Assembly: GCF_000374445.1 (NCBI RefSeq)
Contig: NZ_KB894421.1
Coordinates: forward strand, 62,001-126,000
DNA from: Actinokineospora enzanensis DSM 44649
GTDB lineage: Bacteria; Actinomycetota; Actinomycetes; Mycobacteriales; Pseudonocardiaceae
Direction of reading: 5' to 3'
DNA length: 64,000 nt
Part shown: one piece after another, positions 15,304 through 25,285 of the stretch
Position numbering within the stretch: the first letter of the stretch is position 1
Layout: the number at the start of each line of letters is the position of its first letter
Notes under the pieces: model-generated
Databases searched by the model: none
What the model saw: only the letters and a program-made list of their open reading frames with translations
What the model was told of the DNA's origin: nothing
Program-made: the position numbers and the translations under genes

Positions 15304-16074
15304 ATGAGCATCGGCGCCCACGTCCGCGATGACGACCCGCTCGCCGCCGCACACGAGCGCGGCGCCGAGGTCGTGCAGTTCTTCCTCGCCGACCCGCAGG
15401 ACTGGAAGGCGCCCAAGCCGCACCCGCGCACGGACGAGCTGCTGGCCACCGACCTGACCCTGTTCGTGCACTCTCCCTACGTGGTCAACCTGGCCTCGAC
15501 CAACAACCGCATCCGGATCCCCTCCCGCAAGCTGATCACCCAGCACGCGGAGGCCGCAGCCAAGGTCGGCGCGCAGGGGCTGATCGTGCACGGCGGGCAC
15601 GTCAACAAGGGCGAGGACCCGCAGGTCGGCATCGACAACTGGCGCAAGTTCTTCGAGCGGCAGCACGCCGAGGGCGGCTTCGGGGTGCCGATCCTGATCG
15701 AGAACACCGCGGGCGGCGACAACGCCATGGCCCGCCGGTTCGACATGCTGGCCCGGCTCTGGGACGCGGTCGCCGAGTTCGGCGCGGGCTTCTGCCTGGA
15801 CACCTGCCACGCGTTCGCCGCGGGCGAGGACCTGGTGGGCATCGTGGACCGGGTGAGGTCGATCACCGGTCGGATCGACCTGGTGCACCTGAACAGCTCG
15901 CGGGACGAGTTCGGCTCGGCCCGCGACCGGCACGACAACATCGCGACCGGCACCATCGATGCCGACCAACTGGTCGGGGTGGTGGCCGCGGCCGGGGCCC
16001 CGGTGGTGGTCGAGACGCCCGCCGAGGGGCAGGCCGCGGACATCGCGTTCCTGCGCGAGGCCGTCGGGCAGTGA
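15304..16074 (+). CDS. nfo: Deoxyribonuclease IV (endonuclease IV, AP endonuclease)
   Basis: A 256-residue TIM-barrel AP endonuclease. Metal-binding segments are visible: IGAHV at the start, LFVHSPY (about 53), IVHGGHVNKG (about 97), ILIENTAGG (about 133), FCLDTCHAFAAG (about 162), LVHLNSS (about 196) and VVVETPAEG at the end. It cleaves 5' to abasic sites in base-excision repair. Length is slightly short but within the actinobacterial range. Its TGA overlaps the GTG of the next gene, suggesting co-transcription with the GT87 protein and DUF3052 gene. Confidence 0.93.
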   Translation: MSIGAHVRDDDPLAAAHERGAEVVQFFLADPQDWKAPKPHPRTDELLATDLTLFVHSPYVVNLASTNNRIRIPSRKLITQHAEAAAKVGAQGLIVHGGHVNKGEDPQVGIDNWRKFFERQHAEGGFGVPILIENTAGGDNAMARRFDMLARLWDAVAEFGAGFCLDTCHAFAAGEDLVGIVDRVRSITGRIDLVHLNSSRDEFGSARDRHDNIATGTIDADQLVGVVAAAGAPVVVETPAEGQAADIAFLREAVGQ

Positions 16075-17537
16075 ACACCGTGCCCGCGGGTGTCACGGAC
16101 TCCGGGAAGGTGGACACCGTGACCGCAGCCGCCGCCGCCCCCGGCCGGTCGCCGGTGGCGCGGCTGGGTCGGGCCGCGCTGGTGGTGCTGACGCTGCTCT
16201 GCGGGCTGACGCTGTTGATCGGGTTCGCCAACAAGGACCGGTGCACCGGTCCGAAGTTCGACTCCTGGGGCCGCAGCGAGCCGGGCTTCGACGAGCGCAA
16301 GTACGCCGAGGTCTGCTACTCGGACATCCAGTTCCTGTGGATCGGCCGGGACATCGACCGGCACGTGTTCCCGTACGTGCACGGCGGGATCAACGGCAAG
16401 GGCGAGCTGTACGGGGGCACGGTCGAGTACCCGGTGCTCACCGGCTTGCTGATCTGGGCGGGCGCGTTGTTCGCGCACACCGACGCGGAGTTCCTGCTCG
16501 CCTCGGCGTTGATCATGGCGCCGTTCGGGTTGGTGAGCGCGTGGCTGCTGGGCAGGCTGTCGCGGTGGCGGGCGTTGATCTGGGCGCTGTCACCACCGCT
16601 CGTGCTCTACGCCTTCCACAACTGGGAGCTGCCGGTCGTGGCCTGCGCGGTCGCGGCCGTCTACGTCGTGCACCGTGGTTGGGGCAAACGCGGACCCAGC
16701 CGTCCGCTGCTTCACCGGGCGTTGGTCAGCGCGGTGCTACTCGGGCTGGGGTTCGCGTTCAAGCTTTACCCGGCGATCTTCGTGCTGCCGTTGATGCTCT
16801 ACGTGCTCACCGGCGGCCAAGGCGGCCGCGAGCTGCCCGCGGGCAAACGCCGCGACATCGCCGGGATGATCAAGGTCGGGCTGGTGGCGCTGGGCACCGC
16901 GACCGCGGTCAACCTGCCGTTCGCCATCGCCGGGTTCGACGGCTGGCTGGCCTCGTTCGTCTTCCAGGGGCAGCGCAAGGCCGACATCACCGCCAACTCG
17001 ATCTGGTTCTGGGGCCTGCGCCCGGGGTCCGACCCGCAGAACGGGACGGTGCACGCGCTGATCGGCGTGGTCTCCCCGGTGCTGGTGTTCGCCTCGTTCG
17101 CGGTCGCGTGCGTGGTGGGCTGGTTCCGGTATCAGCGCGAGGGCACCTACCCGTGGATCCCGGTGTCGGCGGCGATGCTGTGCGGGTTCCTGTTGCTGCA
17201 CAAGGTGCACTCGCCGCAGTACACGCTGTGGCTGGTGCCGATGTTCGTGCTGGTCAACCTGCGCTGGGGCTGGGTCACCGCGTACTTCATCGCCGACCTG
17301 GCCATGGGCGTCGGCATCTTCCTGTGGTTCGCGCAGATCGCGGCCAAGCAGCCGTCCGGCATCTATGAGGGGTTCGCCGCGCAGGCGGTGATGATCGGCG
17401 TGTGGGGGCGGGCGGCCCTGCTCGTCGGCATGTTCATCGCGTTCCTGTCCGCCCAGGACACGGTCAGCGACCAGCTGGACAGCGCACCGTCACCCGTGGG
17501 CGGCAGGCTCGGGCCCGCACTGCCGTCCCCAGCATGA
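16071..17537 (+). CDS. GT87-family membrane glycosyltransferase (mannosyltransferase-like)
   Basis: A 488-residue polytopic protein with about 10-12 hydrophobic helices. After the first helix comes a conserved loop CYSDIQFLWIGRDIDRHVFP, then VEYPVLTG, the acidic/aromatic loop region of GT87 polyprenyl-phosphate-dependent transferases. FKLYPAIFVLPL and HKVHSPQYTLWLVP are other family marks. Such enzymes add mannose or arabinose to lipid-linked glycans on the outer membrane face. GTG 16071 overlaps nfo; the conserved part starts about residue 30, so the start is uncertain. A related protein is encoded at 19013-20638. Confidence 0.85.
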   Translation: MNTVPAGVTDSGKVDTVTAAAAAPGRSPVARLGRAALVVLTLLCGLTLLIGFANKDRCTGPKFDSWGRSEPGFDERKYAEVCYSDIQFLWIGRDIDRHVFPYVHGGINGKGELYGGTVEYPVLTGLLIWAGALFAHTDAEFLLASALIMAPFGLVSAWLLGRLSRWRALIWALSPPLVLYAFHNWELPVVACAVAAVYVVHRGWGKRGPSRPLLHRALVSAVLLGLGFAFKLYPAIFVLPLMLYVLTGGQGGRELPAGKRRDIAGMIKVGLVALGTATAVNLPFAIAGFDGWLASFVFQGQRKADITANSIWFWGLRPGSDPQNGTVHALIGVVSPVLVFASFAVACVVGWFRYQREGTYPWIPVSAAMLCGFLLLHKVHSPQYTLWLVPMFVLVNLRWGWVTAYFIADLAMGVGIFLWFAQIAAKQPSGIYEGFAAQAVMIGVWGRAALLVGMFIAFLSAQDTVSDQLDSAPSPVGGRLGPALPSPA

Positions 17538-17923
17538 CCGCCGGGTACTCCGGCAAGCCGCTCGCGGCGAAGCTGGGCGTGAAACAGGGATCCCGGGTGC
17601 TGGTGACCGGTGCGCCCGACGGGTTCGACCCGGGGTGCCCGCACCACCGCCGCGCGGGCCGCGACCCGTACGACGTGATCCTCTTGTTCTGCCCCTGGCA
17701 CGCCGATCTGGTGCGCGGCTACGCCCCGGCGGTGGCGCGGCTGGTGGTCAACGGCGGGCTCTGGGTGGCCTGGCCGAAGAAGGCCGCGAAGGTGCCGACC
17801 GACCTGGGCGAGAACGGAGTCCGTGCGTACGCCCTCGACCACGGCCTGGTCGACGTGAAGGTGTGCGCGATCGACGCGGTGTGGTCCGGCCTGAAACTCG
17901 TGCGCCGCCTATCCGATCGTTAG
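17534..17923 (+). CDS. DUF3052-family protein
   Basis: A 129-residue cytoplasmic protein beginning MTAGYSGKPLAAKLGVK, with KQGSRVLVTGAP and GLWVAWPKKAAKVPTDLGEN, the features of DUF3052 (small proteins with a methyltransferase-like alpha/beta look but no SAM motif). Function unknown; M. tuberculosis relatives lie near cell-envelope genes. It starts inside the GT87 stop (ATGA overlap). It ends convergent with rarD across 12 bases without an obvious hairpin. Confidence 0.8.
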   Translation: MTAGYSGKPLAAKLGVKQGSRVLVTGAPDGFDPGCPHHRRAGRDPYDVILLFCPWHADLVRGYAPAVARLVVNGGLWVAWPKKAAKVPTDLGENGVRAYALDHGLVDVKVCAIDAVWSGLKLVRRLSDR

Positions 17924-17935
17924 TGGTGCCGACCG

Positions 17936-18847
17936 CTAGACCAACTCGGGCTCCGGTCGAACGACCCGGCGCGGCCCGGTCCGGCGGGCCACCAGCGACT
18001 CGGTGGTGATCACGACCAGGGCCAGCCACACCAGGCCGAACCCGACCCAGCGGGCGGTGGACATCTGCTCGTGGAAGACCACCAGGCCGATCACGAACTG
18101 GATCGTCGGCACCATGTACTGCAGCAGCCCCAGGGTGATCAACGGCACCCGGGTCGCGGCGGCGCCGAAGAGCAGCAGCGGGATCGCGGTGATCACCCCG
18201 GTGCCGATGAGCAGCAACGCGTTGCCCCAGCCCGCGTACCCGAACGTGCCATGACCGGTGACGTGCAGATAGACGAGGTAGCCGATGGCCAGCGGGGTGA
18301 GCGCGGCGCTCTCCAGGGCCAGGCCCTCGGCCGAGCCGATGTTGGCCTTCTTCTTCATCAGGCCGTAGGTGCCGAACGAGAACGCCAGGGTGAGCGCCAG
18401 CCAGGGCAGGCGGCCGTAGTCGAAGGTCAGCTCCACCACGGCGGCCAGCGCGATGGCCAGGCCCAGCCACTGCGCTGGCCGCAGCCGCTCGCCGAGGAAC
18501 ACCACCCCGAGCAGGATCGTGACCAGCGGGTTGATGAAGTACCCGAGGGCGGTCTCCACCACTTGGCCGCTGGTGACGCCGTAGATGTACATGCCCCAGT
18601 TCATGCCGATGGTCAGCGCGCCGACGGCGATGAAGCCGAGCTGCTTGCGGGTGACCGCGCGCAGGTAGGACCAGCGCCGAGCCACCACGACCAGGCCGAT
18701 GACGGCGGCCAGCGACCAGAAGATCCGGTGCGCCAGGATCTCGACCGGGCCCGCCGGGGCGAGCAGCGGCCAGTAGAGCGGGAAGAAACCCCAGCTGAGG
18801 TAGGCGAGGAAGCCGAGCCAGAACCCCTGCCGCTGCCCCACGGCCAC
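17936..18847 (-). CDS. rarD: RarD-type EamA transporter
   Basis: A 303-residue inner-membrane protein with ten predicted helices in two EamA repeats. The RarD signature is clear: FLAYLSWGFFPLYW at the start, LAHRIFWSL, NWGMYIYGVTSGQVVETALG, and YFINPLVTILLGVVFLGERL. It belongs to the drug/metabolite exporter superfamily; substrate unknown (E. coli RarD is linked to chloramphenicol sensitivity). ATG start. Single gene between convergent DUF3052 and a downstream GT87 unit. Confidence 0.9.
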   Translation of the reverse strand: MAVGQRQGFWLGFLAYLSWGFFPLYWPLLAPAGPVEILAHRIFWSLAAVIGLVVVARRWSYLRAVTRKQLGFIAVGALTIGMNWGMYIYGVTSGQVVETALGYFINPLVTILLGVVFLGERLRPAQWLGLAIALAAVVELTFDYGRLPWLALTLAFSFGTYGLMKKKANIGSAEGLALESAALTPLAIGYLVYLHVTGHGTFGYAGWGNALLLIGTGVITAIPLLLFGAAATRVPLITLGLLQYMVPTIQFVIGLVVFHEQMSTARWVGFGLVWLALVVITTESLVARRTGPRRVVRPEPELV

Positions 18848-18946
18848 CCTCCGATCATCCCATCACTACCCGGTTCAGTGTCCCATCGGAACATCGGCGG
18901 ACGGGCCCGATTTATGCCCGACCGCGGGTGTGACGGTCCGAACGCG

Positions 18947-18980
18947 ACCGTCCCCGGTGGGCGGACCCACCGGGGACGGT
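18947..18980. terminator. Intrinsic terminator
   Basis: A 15-bp perfect stem (18947-18961 and 18966-18980) with a 4-base loop, 33 bases past the stop of the leftward GT87 gene. It also lies upstream of the rarD start, separating the two transcripts. Confidence 0.8.
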
Positions 18981-19012
18981 TCATGTCATGGCCGGTTCGT
19001 GCGACGCGAAGG

Positions 19013-20638
19013 TCAGCTCGACGCGGCACCCACCGGCTGCTCGGACTCCGGCGCCTGCTCGACCGGCGCGGGGGTCCGGCGCCTGCCCAGCACGAACCTG
19101 TCCGGCACGTCCTCGAACACGCCGCCGCCGGGGTCGTCGGTCAGGTGCCTGCGCACCCGGTCGACCGCCGGGTGGTAGATCTCGTAGATGATCAGCGCGC
19201 AGAGGCCGAGCACGGCCAGGTCGCGCAGCACGACCATACCGAGGAACCACTCCTGCGGCAGGCCCTTGTGGTCCTCGCCCAGGTAGAACATCATCCGCGG
19301 CACCCACACCAGGGCGTCGATCATCATCCAGGCCAGCAGCAGCTTCCACCGCGGCAGCGCCAGGATGGCCAGCGGCACCAGCCAGATCGAGTACTGCGGG
19401 CTCCACACCTTGTTGGTGACCAGGAACGCCGCGATCACCAGGAAGCACAGCTGCGCCAGCCGCGGCCGCACCGGGGCGTGCAGGCCGATGAACGCGATGA
19501 CCACACAGCACACGATGAACAGCACCGCGCTGACCGTGTTCAACACCTCGGGCGTCTGCCCGAACGCCAGCTGGCCGTCGAAGCCCTCCCAGCCGGTGAA
19601 CTGCATGATCACGTTGTAGAGCGAGTCCGGGTCGGCGCCCCGGGTGGTGTTCAGCCGGAAGAACTCCCGCCAGCCGTCCGGGAACAGCAGCATCAGCCAC
19701 AGGTTGCAGACCAGCCAGGTGACCGCCGTGGTCGCCGCGGCCTGCCACCACTGCCGCATCTTCCCGGTGCGCAGGCACAGGATCAGCATCGGGCCGAGCA
19801 GGAACACCGGATACAGCTTGGTCGCCACGCCCAGGCCGAGCAGCACACCCGCGAGCAAGGGCCGTTTGCGCGACCAGGCCAGTAGGCCGCCCGCCGCGCA
19901 GGCGGTGGCGAGCGTGTCGAAGTTGGTGAACGCGTGCACCATGATCAGCGGGGACAGCGCCACGAACGCCACGTCCCACGGCCGATGTCGGGCGGTGCGG
20001 CCGGTGGCCCAGATGGTGATCAGCCAGGCCAGCGCCAGCCAGAACGCGGTGATCGAGAAGTAGATCACCACCGGCAGCCCGGTCGGCAGCCACGACTGCC
20101 CGATCCAGCCCTGGGTCAGCTTGGCGTTGACCCACTGGAATATCCCGGTCATCACCGGGTACTCCATGTAGCGGACGTGCGCGGTCGGCTTGCCCTCGTC
20201 GTCGATCCACGACGTCTTGTACGGGAAGGTGCCGTCCTGGTCGAGCCGTTCGGCGCCGTAGAGCGGGACGATGTCCGAGTAGCACATCGCCACGTACGGC
20301 CTGCTCGACCGCCAGTCCAGGGACAGCTGGCCGTTGCCTGGGTCGAACTGCTGCACGCAGGCCGCCTTGCCGAACCAGCCCAGCGCCAGCGCCACCAGCG
20401 CGAGCAGCAGGCCGACCCGCAGCGGCGTCCAGAACCAGTGCCTGCCGACCACCGCGTGCTCGCCGAGCGGGCCGCCGATCGGCGCGGCCGCGTGCCGGGC
20501 CAGCGACTCGTCCCACGACGGCCGCACGCGCTGCTCCGGGCTCAGCGAGTCGGTGTCCCCGACCTCGCCCGGCTCGGGCGCGCGCACGCTCCCGGTGGGG
20601 GACTCGACCTCTGCGGGCCCAAGTGGATCGCCTGGCAC
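19013..20638 (-). CDS. GT87-family membrane glycosyltransferase (Rv0051-like)
   Basis: About 541 residues from GTG 20638 (VPGDPLGP). A TAGCAT hexamer seven bases upstream would make the message leaderless; a TTG at 20689 is the alternative. An N-terminal cytoplasmic extension of ~80 residues is followed by ~11 helices. The CYSDIVPLYGAERL loop and YMEYPVMTG correspond to the GT87 acidic loops, and TKLYPVFLLGP and NKVWSPQYSIWLVPL are shared with the 16071 protein. The C-terminal ~60 residues are cytoplasmic. It sits next to ponA as Rv0051 does, consistent with envelope glycan synthesis. Confidence 0.85.
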   Translation of the reverse strand: MPGDPLGPAEVESPTGSVRAPEPGEVGDTDSLSPEQRVRPSWDESLARHAAAPIGGPLGEHAVVGRHWFWTPLRVGLLLALVALALGWFGKAACVQQFDPGNGQLSLDWRSSRPYVAMCYSDIVPLYGAERLDQDGTFPYKTSWIDDEGKPTAHVRYMEYPVMTGIFQWVNAKLTQGWIGQSWLPTGLPVVIYFSITAFWLALAWLITIWATGRTARHRPWDVAFVALSPLIMVHAFTNFDTLATACAAGGLLAWSRKRPLLAGVLLGLGVATKLYPVFLLGPMLILCLRTGKMRQWWQAAATTAVTWLVCNLWLMLLFPDGWREFFRLNTTRGADPDSLYNVIMQFTGWEGFDGQLAFGQTPEVLNTVSAVLFIVCCVVIAFIGLHAPVRPRLAQLCFLVIAAFLVTNKVWSPQYSIWLVPLAILALPRWKLLLAWMMIDALVWVPRMMFYLGEDHKGLPQEWFLGMVVLRDLAVLGLCALIIYEIYHPAVDRVRRHLTDDPGGGVFEDVPDRFVLGRRRTPAPVEQAPESEQPVGAASS

Positions 20639-20691
20639 GCGGCGAATGCTACGGCCTGCGGTGTGCGAATGGGGTAGGTCCGACGGCAAAT

Positions 20692-20732
20692 AACCGGCGG
20701 GCCGGGGACTGCGCGTCCCCGGCCCGCCGGTT
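20692..20732. terminator. Terminator of the ponA transcript
   Basis: A 17-bp perfect stem (20692-20708 and 20716-20732) with a 7-base loop directly downstream of the leftward ponA stop. Confidence 0.85.
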
Positions 20733-20759
20733 GTCTCGATCAGCCGAACGTCGGCTCAG

Positions 20760-23700
20760 CTAACCGTTTTGTCCTGGTATCGGTATCACCGTGCCGCCGG
20801 TCGGTGGCGTCCTGGTCGTGGTGGTCGCACCACCGCCACCGCCGCCATGCTTGGTGGTGGTCGTGGTGGTGGTCTCGCCGTCCTCGGTGGTGGTCGTGGG
20901 AACGGTCGGCTGGTTCGCGGTGGTGGTCGTCGTCGCAGGCGCCTCGGCCGTGGTGGTCTTCGGCGCGACGGTCGTCGGCTTGGTCGTCTCGCCGATCGCC
21001 ACGTACTTCCCGAAGTCCACCTTGGGCGCCTGGGCCAGGTAGCTGTTCATGAACTGCTGCCAGATGTGACCGGGCAGGCCGGAACCGTAGAACGTCCTGC
21101 CGGTCTTGTCCTTCAACGGCTCGCTGTCCTGGGTGGCCATGCCCACCGCAGCGGAGATCTGCGGGGTGTAGCCGACCATCCACGCCTTGCCGTTGTCCTT
21201 GGTCTCCACGCCCTCGCGGTTGACGTACTGGTGCGTACCGGTCTTGCCCGCGCAGTCCCGGCCGCCCGCGCACGGGATGCCGGAGGACTGCGGGATCGGG
21301 CGCAGCGACTCGGTGACGTTGCGGGCGATCTTCTGGTTGTGGTCCGGGTCGTTCTCGTCGAACGCCGGGGCCTCCTTGTACCGCTCCTCGGTGGCCGCCT
21401 CCCAGGCCGTGCCGCCGTTCGGAAACTCGATCTTGGCGACCAGGTGCGACGGGCGGCGGGTGCCGCCGTCGGCGAAGGTGGCGAACGCGGTGGCCATGTC
21501 CCGGACGGTGACCCGGGTGTCGCCACCGCCGATGGCGATGTTGAGGGTCTCCGCCTTGGACAGGTCCGAGGTGACGCCCGCGTCCCGGGCGGCCTGGGCG
21601 ACCGCCTCCGGTTTCACGTCCGTCATCACCATGCGGGTGAACACGGTGTTCAGCGATTCCTTCATCGCCTGGGCCACCGGGCACTCCGCGCCGCAGCTGG
21701 TCTTCCCCGCGTTGGTGACGGTGATCGGCTTCTTCGAACCCGGGTTGATCGTGACCGGCCCGCTGTCGTACGTCTTGGTCAGGCCCTCGCCCTTGCGCAG
21801 CAGCCCGACCAGGTCGAACGGCTTGAACGACGAACCGGGTTGGATCGCGCTGCCCGCCCAGTCCGTGCCGTTCGGATCCGCGCCGCCGTAGTACGCGAGC
21901 ACGCTGCCGGTGGCCGGGTCGACCGCGACCAGGCCGGGCCGCAGGTTGTCCGGCTGGCCCAGCATCACCTTGCTGACCGCTTCCTCGGCCAGCTGCTGGG
22001 CCCGCGGGTCGATGGTCGTGGTGATCTTGTAGCCGTTCTTCTTGATCCGGTCCTCGTCGTAGCCCAGGCTCTCCAGCTCGTTCTGCACCAGGATCGGGAT
22101 CCGGGCCCGCGGCCCGGTCAGCGAGGCGGCCTTGGTCTTGTCGTTGGTGATCGGCTCCGGGAAGGTGGCCTCGGCCTTCTCCGCCGGGGTCATCCAGCCG
22201 TTGTCCACCATCCGGCCGGTCACGTACTTCCAGCGGCTCTGCTGGTAGCCGATGTCCTTGCCGCGGGACGGGGTCTGGATCATGCCCGCGAGCACCGCCG
22301 CCTGCGACTTGGTGATCTTGGTCAGGTCGGTCTCGCCGTAGTAGGCCTTGGCCGCCGCCGCGATGCCGTAGGCGCCGCGGCCGAAGTAGATCGTGTTCAG
22401 GTAGGCGGTGATGATGTCCTTCTTGTCGTAGGTCTTGGTCATCTTGTACGCCTTGACGACCTCCACCCACTTCCGGGTCAACGTCGGGTCGTCGTTGCCG
22501 GTGGCCTTCTTGATGTACTGCTGGCTGATCGTCGACCCGCCGCCGCCACCGCCGGTGACGTTGTTCCAGGCGGCACGCAGGATGCCGGTGATGTCGAAGC
22601 CGGAGTTCGTCTCGAACGTCTGGTCCTCGGCCGCGTACACCGCGTGCTTGATGGTGTCCGGGATCTCCTCCGGCTTGAGCATCACCCGGTTCGCCTCGGC
22701 GGTGCCGATCTTCGACATCTCCGAGCCGTCCGCGTACAGCAGCGTGACGACCTTGTCCTGGTCGCGCGCGATGTCCTGCGGGTTGTCCACGTCGACGAGC
22801 TGGTAGGTGATGAAGAAGGCCAGGATCGGGCCGATGATCATCAGCCCGGCCAGCACGTAGCAGGTCCGCCGGACCCGGCGCCAGATCTTCTTCCGGCGCT
22901 TCTTGCGCAGCTCTTCCTCGGTCGGCGCGTCGGCTTCCATCTCGGCCTCGTCTTGGTAGCCGTCGTCCAGGTCCGGCTCGGGCTCGCGGTGGGTCAGCAG
23001 CTGTGGTTCGGAGCGGGACTGACCCGGGTTCTTCGGCATGAACACGGTCGGCGCCTCGCCCGCGGCACCTGCGGCGCCCGCCACGCCCGCCGTCTTGAGC
23101 GCGACCGTGCGGTCGTCGCGCGGCGGGGTGACGGCCATCGTCGGGGCGTCGGGACCCGGACCACCAGGGCCACCAGGGCCGTTGGGTCCGCCGGGCCTAC
23201 CGGGTCCGGGACCACCGGGACCGGGGCGGGCCGGACCGCCGGGTCCGCCGACCACGACTGTCGCGCCACCACCAGGTCCGCCCGGTCCGCCGGGGCCACG
23301 GCCACCCGGTCCGCCATTGCCATTGGGGCCACCCGGCCCACCAGGCCCGTTCGGTCCGCCCGGTCCCCCGGGTCCGCGGCCGCCGGGCGCGCCCGGTCCG
23401 CCGGGGCCCGCGGGGCCGTTCTGTCCGTTCTGCCCATTGGGGCCCGGCCTGCCGGGCACCGGGGCACCGCCCGGCCCGGTACCCGGACCGCCGGAGCCGT
23501 TGGGTCCGCCGGGTCCGTTGGAACCGCCAGGTCGACCGGGTCCGCCCGGTGCACCAGGTCCGCCGGACCCGGTGGGTCCACCAGGTCCACCAGGTCCACC
23601 AGGTGCCGGTGCGCCGGGGCGCCCGCCGGGCGCGCCGCCGCGGGCCGGACCGTCCACAGTGCCCGGTCCGGCCGCACCGGGGCGCGGTCCGGCTGGGCCG

Positions 23701-23885
23701 CCGGGTGCTGGCCTGCTCGCCTGCACCGTCTTGCCGTCCTCGTCCTCGTCCTCCCACAGCGGGTTCCAGAACCCGGTGCGCTCCTCCGGCGGTTGTTGGC
23801 CCGCACGCGGTTTGCCCGCGTCCGGGTCGTCACCGGTGGGCCACTCGGGCTCCGGCCGTCGACGTTGGTCACTGTGGTCGTTCAC
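20760..23885 (-). CDS. ponA: Bifunctional class A penicillin-binding protein with collagen-like N-terminal tail
   Basis: A 1041-residue peptidoglycan synthase. The cytoplasmic head of ~340 residues contains ~190 residues of Gly-Pro-Gly/GPX collagen-like sequence (about 60-247). A basic stretch ([13 protein letters not shown]) and one membrane helix (about 340-362) follow. The GT51 domain has [15 protein letters not shown] (about 412) and [13 protein letters not shown]. The transpeptidase has SSFKP (active Ser about 684), SLN (about 745) and KTGTH (about 880). The tail is Thr-rich and Gly-rich. Length exceeds M. tuberculosis PonA1 (~680-820) mainly because of the head. It polymerises and cross-links glycan at the outer membrane face; the repeat head probably contacts cytoplasmic growth factors. 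DUF5318 lies upstream, GT87 downstream. Confidence 0.93.
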   Translation of the reverse strand: MNDHSDQRRRPEPEWPTGDDPDAGKPRAGQQPPEERTGFWNPLWEDEDEDGKTVQASRPAPGGPAGPRPGAAGPGTVDGPARGGAPGGRPGAPAPGGPGGPGGPTGSGGPGAPGGPGRPGGSNGPGGPNGSGGPGTGPGGAPVPGRPGPNGQNGQNGPAGPGGPGAPGGRGPGGPGGPNGPGGPGGPNGNGGPGGRGPGGPGGPGGGATVVVGGPGGPARPGPGGPGPGRPGGPNGPGGPGGPGPDAPTMAVTPPRDDRTVALKTAGVAGAAGAAGEAPTVFMPKNPGQSRSEPQLLTHREPEPDLDDGYQDEAEMEADAPTEEELRKKRRKKIWRRVRRTCYVLAGLMIIGPILAFFITYQLVDVDNPQDIARDQDKVVTLLYADGSEMSKIGTAEANRVMLKPEEIPDTIKHAVYAAEDQTFETNSGFDITGILRAAWNNVTGGGGGGSTISQQYIKKATGNDDPTLTRKWVEVVKAYKMTKTYDKKDIITAYLNTIYFGRGAYGIAAAAKAYYGETDLTKITKSQAAVLAGMIQTPSRGKDIGYQQSRWKYVTGRMVDNGWMTPAEKAEATFPEPITNDKTKAASLTGPRARIPILVQNELESLGYDEDRIKKNGYKITTTIDPRAQQLAEEAVSKVMLGQPDNLRPGLVAVDPATGSVLAYYGGADPNGTDWAGSAIQPGSSFKPFDLVGLLRKGEGLTKTYDSGPVTINPGSKKPITVTNAGKTSCGAECPVAQAMKESLNTVFTRMVMTDVKPEAVAQAARDAGVTSDLSKAETLNIAIGGGDTRVTVRDMATAFATFADGGTRRPSHLVAKIEFPNGGTAWEAATEERYKEAPAFDENDPDHNQKIARNVTESLRPIPQSSGIPCAGGRDCAGKTGTHQYVNREGVETKDNGKAWMVGYTPQISAAVGMATQDSEPLKDKTGRTFYGSGLPGHIWQQFMNSYLAQAPKVDFGKYVAIGETTKPTTVAPKTTTAEAPATTTTTANQPTVPTTTTEDGETTTTTTTKHGGGGGGATTTTRTPPTGGTVIPIPGQNG
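23145..23711 (-). repeat. Collagen-like GPX coding repeat in ponA
   Basis: Roughly 190 codons dominated by GGP, GPG, PGG and occasional N/A/T/D. The repeated CCG/GGT/CCA units also give a GPP-rich reading on the opposite strand. Slippage-prone, so length may vary between strains. Confidence 0.8.
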
Positions 23886-23983
23886 GAAAAAGCCTCCCAG
23901 ACCGGCGCCCCGGGGCGGGGTGCCGTTCGGTGGTCATGCGCGGCAGTAGCGGCGCCCGGGTCGGGACCTGGGGCGCGGGCACC

Positions 23984-24388
23984 TCACTCTGCTGCCGTCC
24001 TCCTGCGGGTTTTGGGCGTGCGAACGCCCCCCGTACCCAGGACGTATGACTGCACCAGGTGGTTCCACGAACATGTCCGGCAGACCTCGACCGTATACAC
24101 GGTGAACTCCGCGAACATCGTCGCCATCCGGGCCAGTTCCTCTGGGGTCCTGGCCGAGCCGGAGGCGTGCTTGAGCTCGTCGCCGTACACCCAGCTCACG
24201 TGGGTGAGGTGTTCCTTGCGGCAGACCGGGCAGGCCACCTCGGTGGGCAGGCCGTGGAACTTCGCGGCGCGCAGCAGGTACGGGTTGGCGTCGCACACCT
24301 CGTCGGTGCCGACGCGACCCGCGTGGACCTCCGCGAGCAGCGACCGGCGCTGCAACGCGTAGTCGACCATCTGCCGCTGCGTTCGCAC
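23984..24388 (-). CDS. DUF5318-family small zinc-ribbon-like protein
   Basis: A 134-residue protein with an N-terminal helix (MVDYALQRRSLLAEVHAGRV), then VCDANPYLLRAAKFHG, a CPVC pair (about residue 53) and a VCRTCSWNH element (about 102). The four cysteines probably bind one metal. Homologues occur directly upstream of ponA in mycobacteria (Rv0049). Function unknown; conservation of the gene pair suggests a role linked to cell-wall synthesis. ATG start; ~98 bases separate it from ponA. Confidence 0.82.
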   Translation of the reverse strand: MRTQRQMVDYALQRRSLLAEVHAGRVGTDEVCDANPYLLRAAKFHGLPTEVACPVCRKEHLTHVSWVYGDELKHASGSARTPEELARMATMFAEFTVYTVEVCRTCSWNHLVQSYVLGTGGVRTPKTRRRTAAE

Positions 24389-24660
24389 GACGACAGCCTA
24401 CGCGGAGCCGTTATCACGGGGGTGAGCCGATCGGCCGCGCCGACATGCTCGGCGGGGTGCATTCGTGACCTGGGGGTGCGCTGACCGGGGACAACGTGTG
24501 ATCTTCCGGCACCGGGCGCCACCTGCGCGGTTCACGTGTCGATTGACACAGGCTCCCGAGTTGGCCACCCTGGCGATGTATCGGCACGATATAAGCAGCG
24601 AGTAGGTCGACTGACTAGCTCACACCACGTCGTGCCGCGAGAGTCAGAGGGGGTGTGCCC

Positions 24661-25206
24661 GTGCTGGAGTTCGCGATCCTCGGGCTGCTCCACGAGGCCC
24701 CGATGCACGGCTACGAGCTGCGCAAGCGCTTGCACGACCTGCTCGGGACCCTGCGGACGTTCTCCTACGGTTCCCTCTACCCGACGCTGCGGCGGCTGCT
24801 GCGGTCCGGGTGGATCGTCGAGGAGACACCGGAGCCGGAGACGCGGACGTGGGGCAGGCGCGGCAAGCGCGTGTACAAGCTCACCGCGGAGGGCAAGGAG
24901 CACTTCGCCGGGCTGCTGGTCGATACCGGCCCGCAGACCTGGGACGACGAGGGTTTCGGCGTCCACCTGGCCTTCTTCTCCCGGACCCCGGCCGAGGTCA
25001 GGATGCGCATCCTGGAGGGCAGGCGGCGCCGGGTCGAGGAGCGCCGGGAGGGCCTGCGCTCGTCGCTGGCCCGTGCGGGTGAGCAGATCGACCGGTACAC
25101 GCGGGAGTTGCACCGGATGGGCCTGGAAGCAAGTGAGCGCGAAGTGCGTTGGTTGAACGAGTTGATCGCGCACGAGCAGAGCGAGCAGCGCGATCCAGGC
25201 GACTGA
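24661..25206 (+). CDS. PadR-family transcriptional regulator
   Basis: About 181 residues from GTG 24661 ([10 protein letters not shown]), eight bases after AGAGGGGG; an in-frame GTG at 24655 is too close to that site. The PadR winged helix is clear: [18 protein letters not shown], then [18 protein letters not shown]. The helical C-terminal domain (about 95-181) carries basic dimerisation helices. It lies 80 bases upstream of inositol-phosphate synthase in the same direction, as the mycobacterial PadR gene Rv0047c accompanies ino1. It probably regulates itself and perhaps ino1. Confidence 0.9.
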   Translation: MLEFAILGLLHEAPMHGYELRKRLHDLLGTLRTFSYGSLYPTLRRLLRSGWIVEETPEPETRTWGRRGKRVYKLTAEGKEHFAGLLVDTGPQTWDDEGFGVHLAFFSRTPAEVRMRILEGRRRRVEERREGLRSSLARAGEQIDRYTRELHRMGLEASEREVRWLNELIAHEQSEQRDPGD

Positions 25207-25285
25207 CACGGGATTGACCGCCAGGGCAGGCCAGACGCCTGTGCCCCCGCGCGAGCGGGGCTGGAACACGAGAAGGAGAACCGGC

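Noticed and set aside
20769-24362. 1197-codon open frame on the + strand, with GPP-rich collagen-like sequence
   Set aside because: It is antisense to ponA and DUF5318, which have full domain support. GC-rich repeats keep the opposite strand open and also give a GPP reading.
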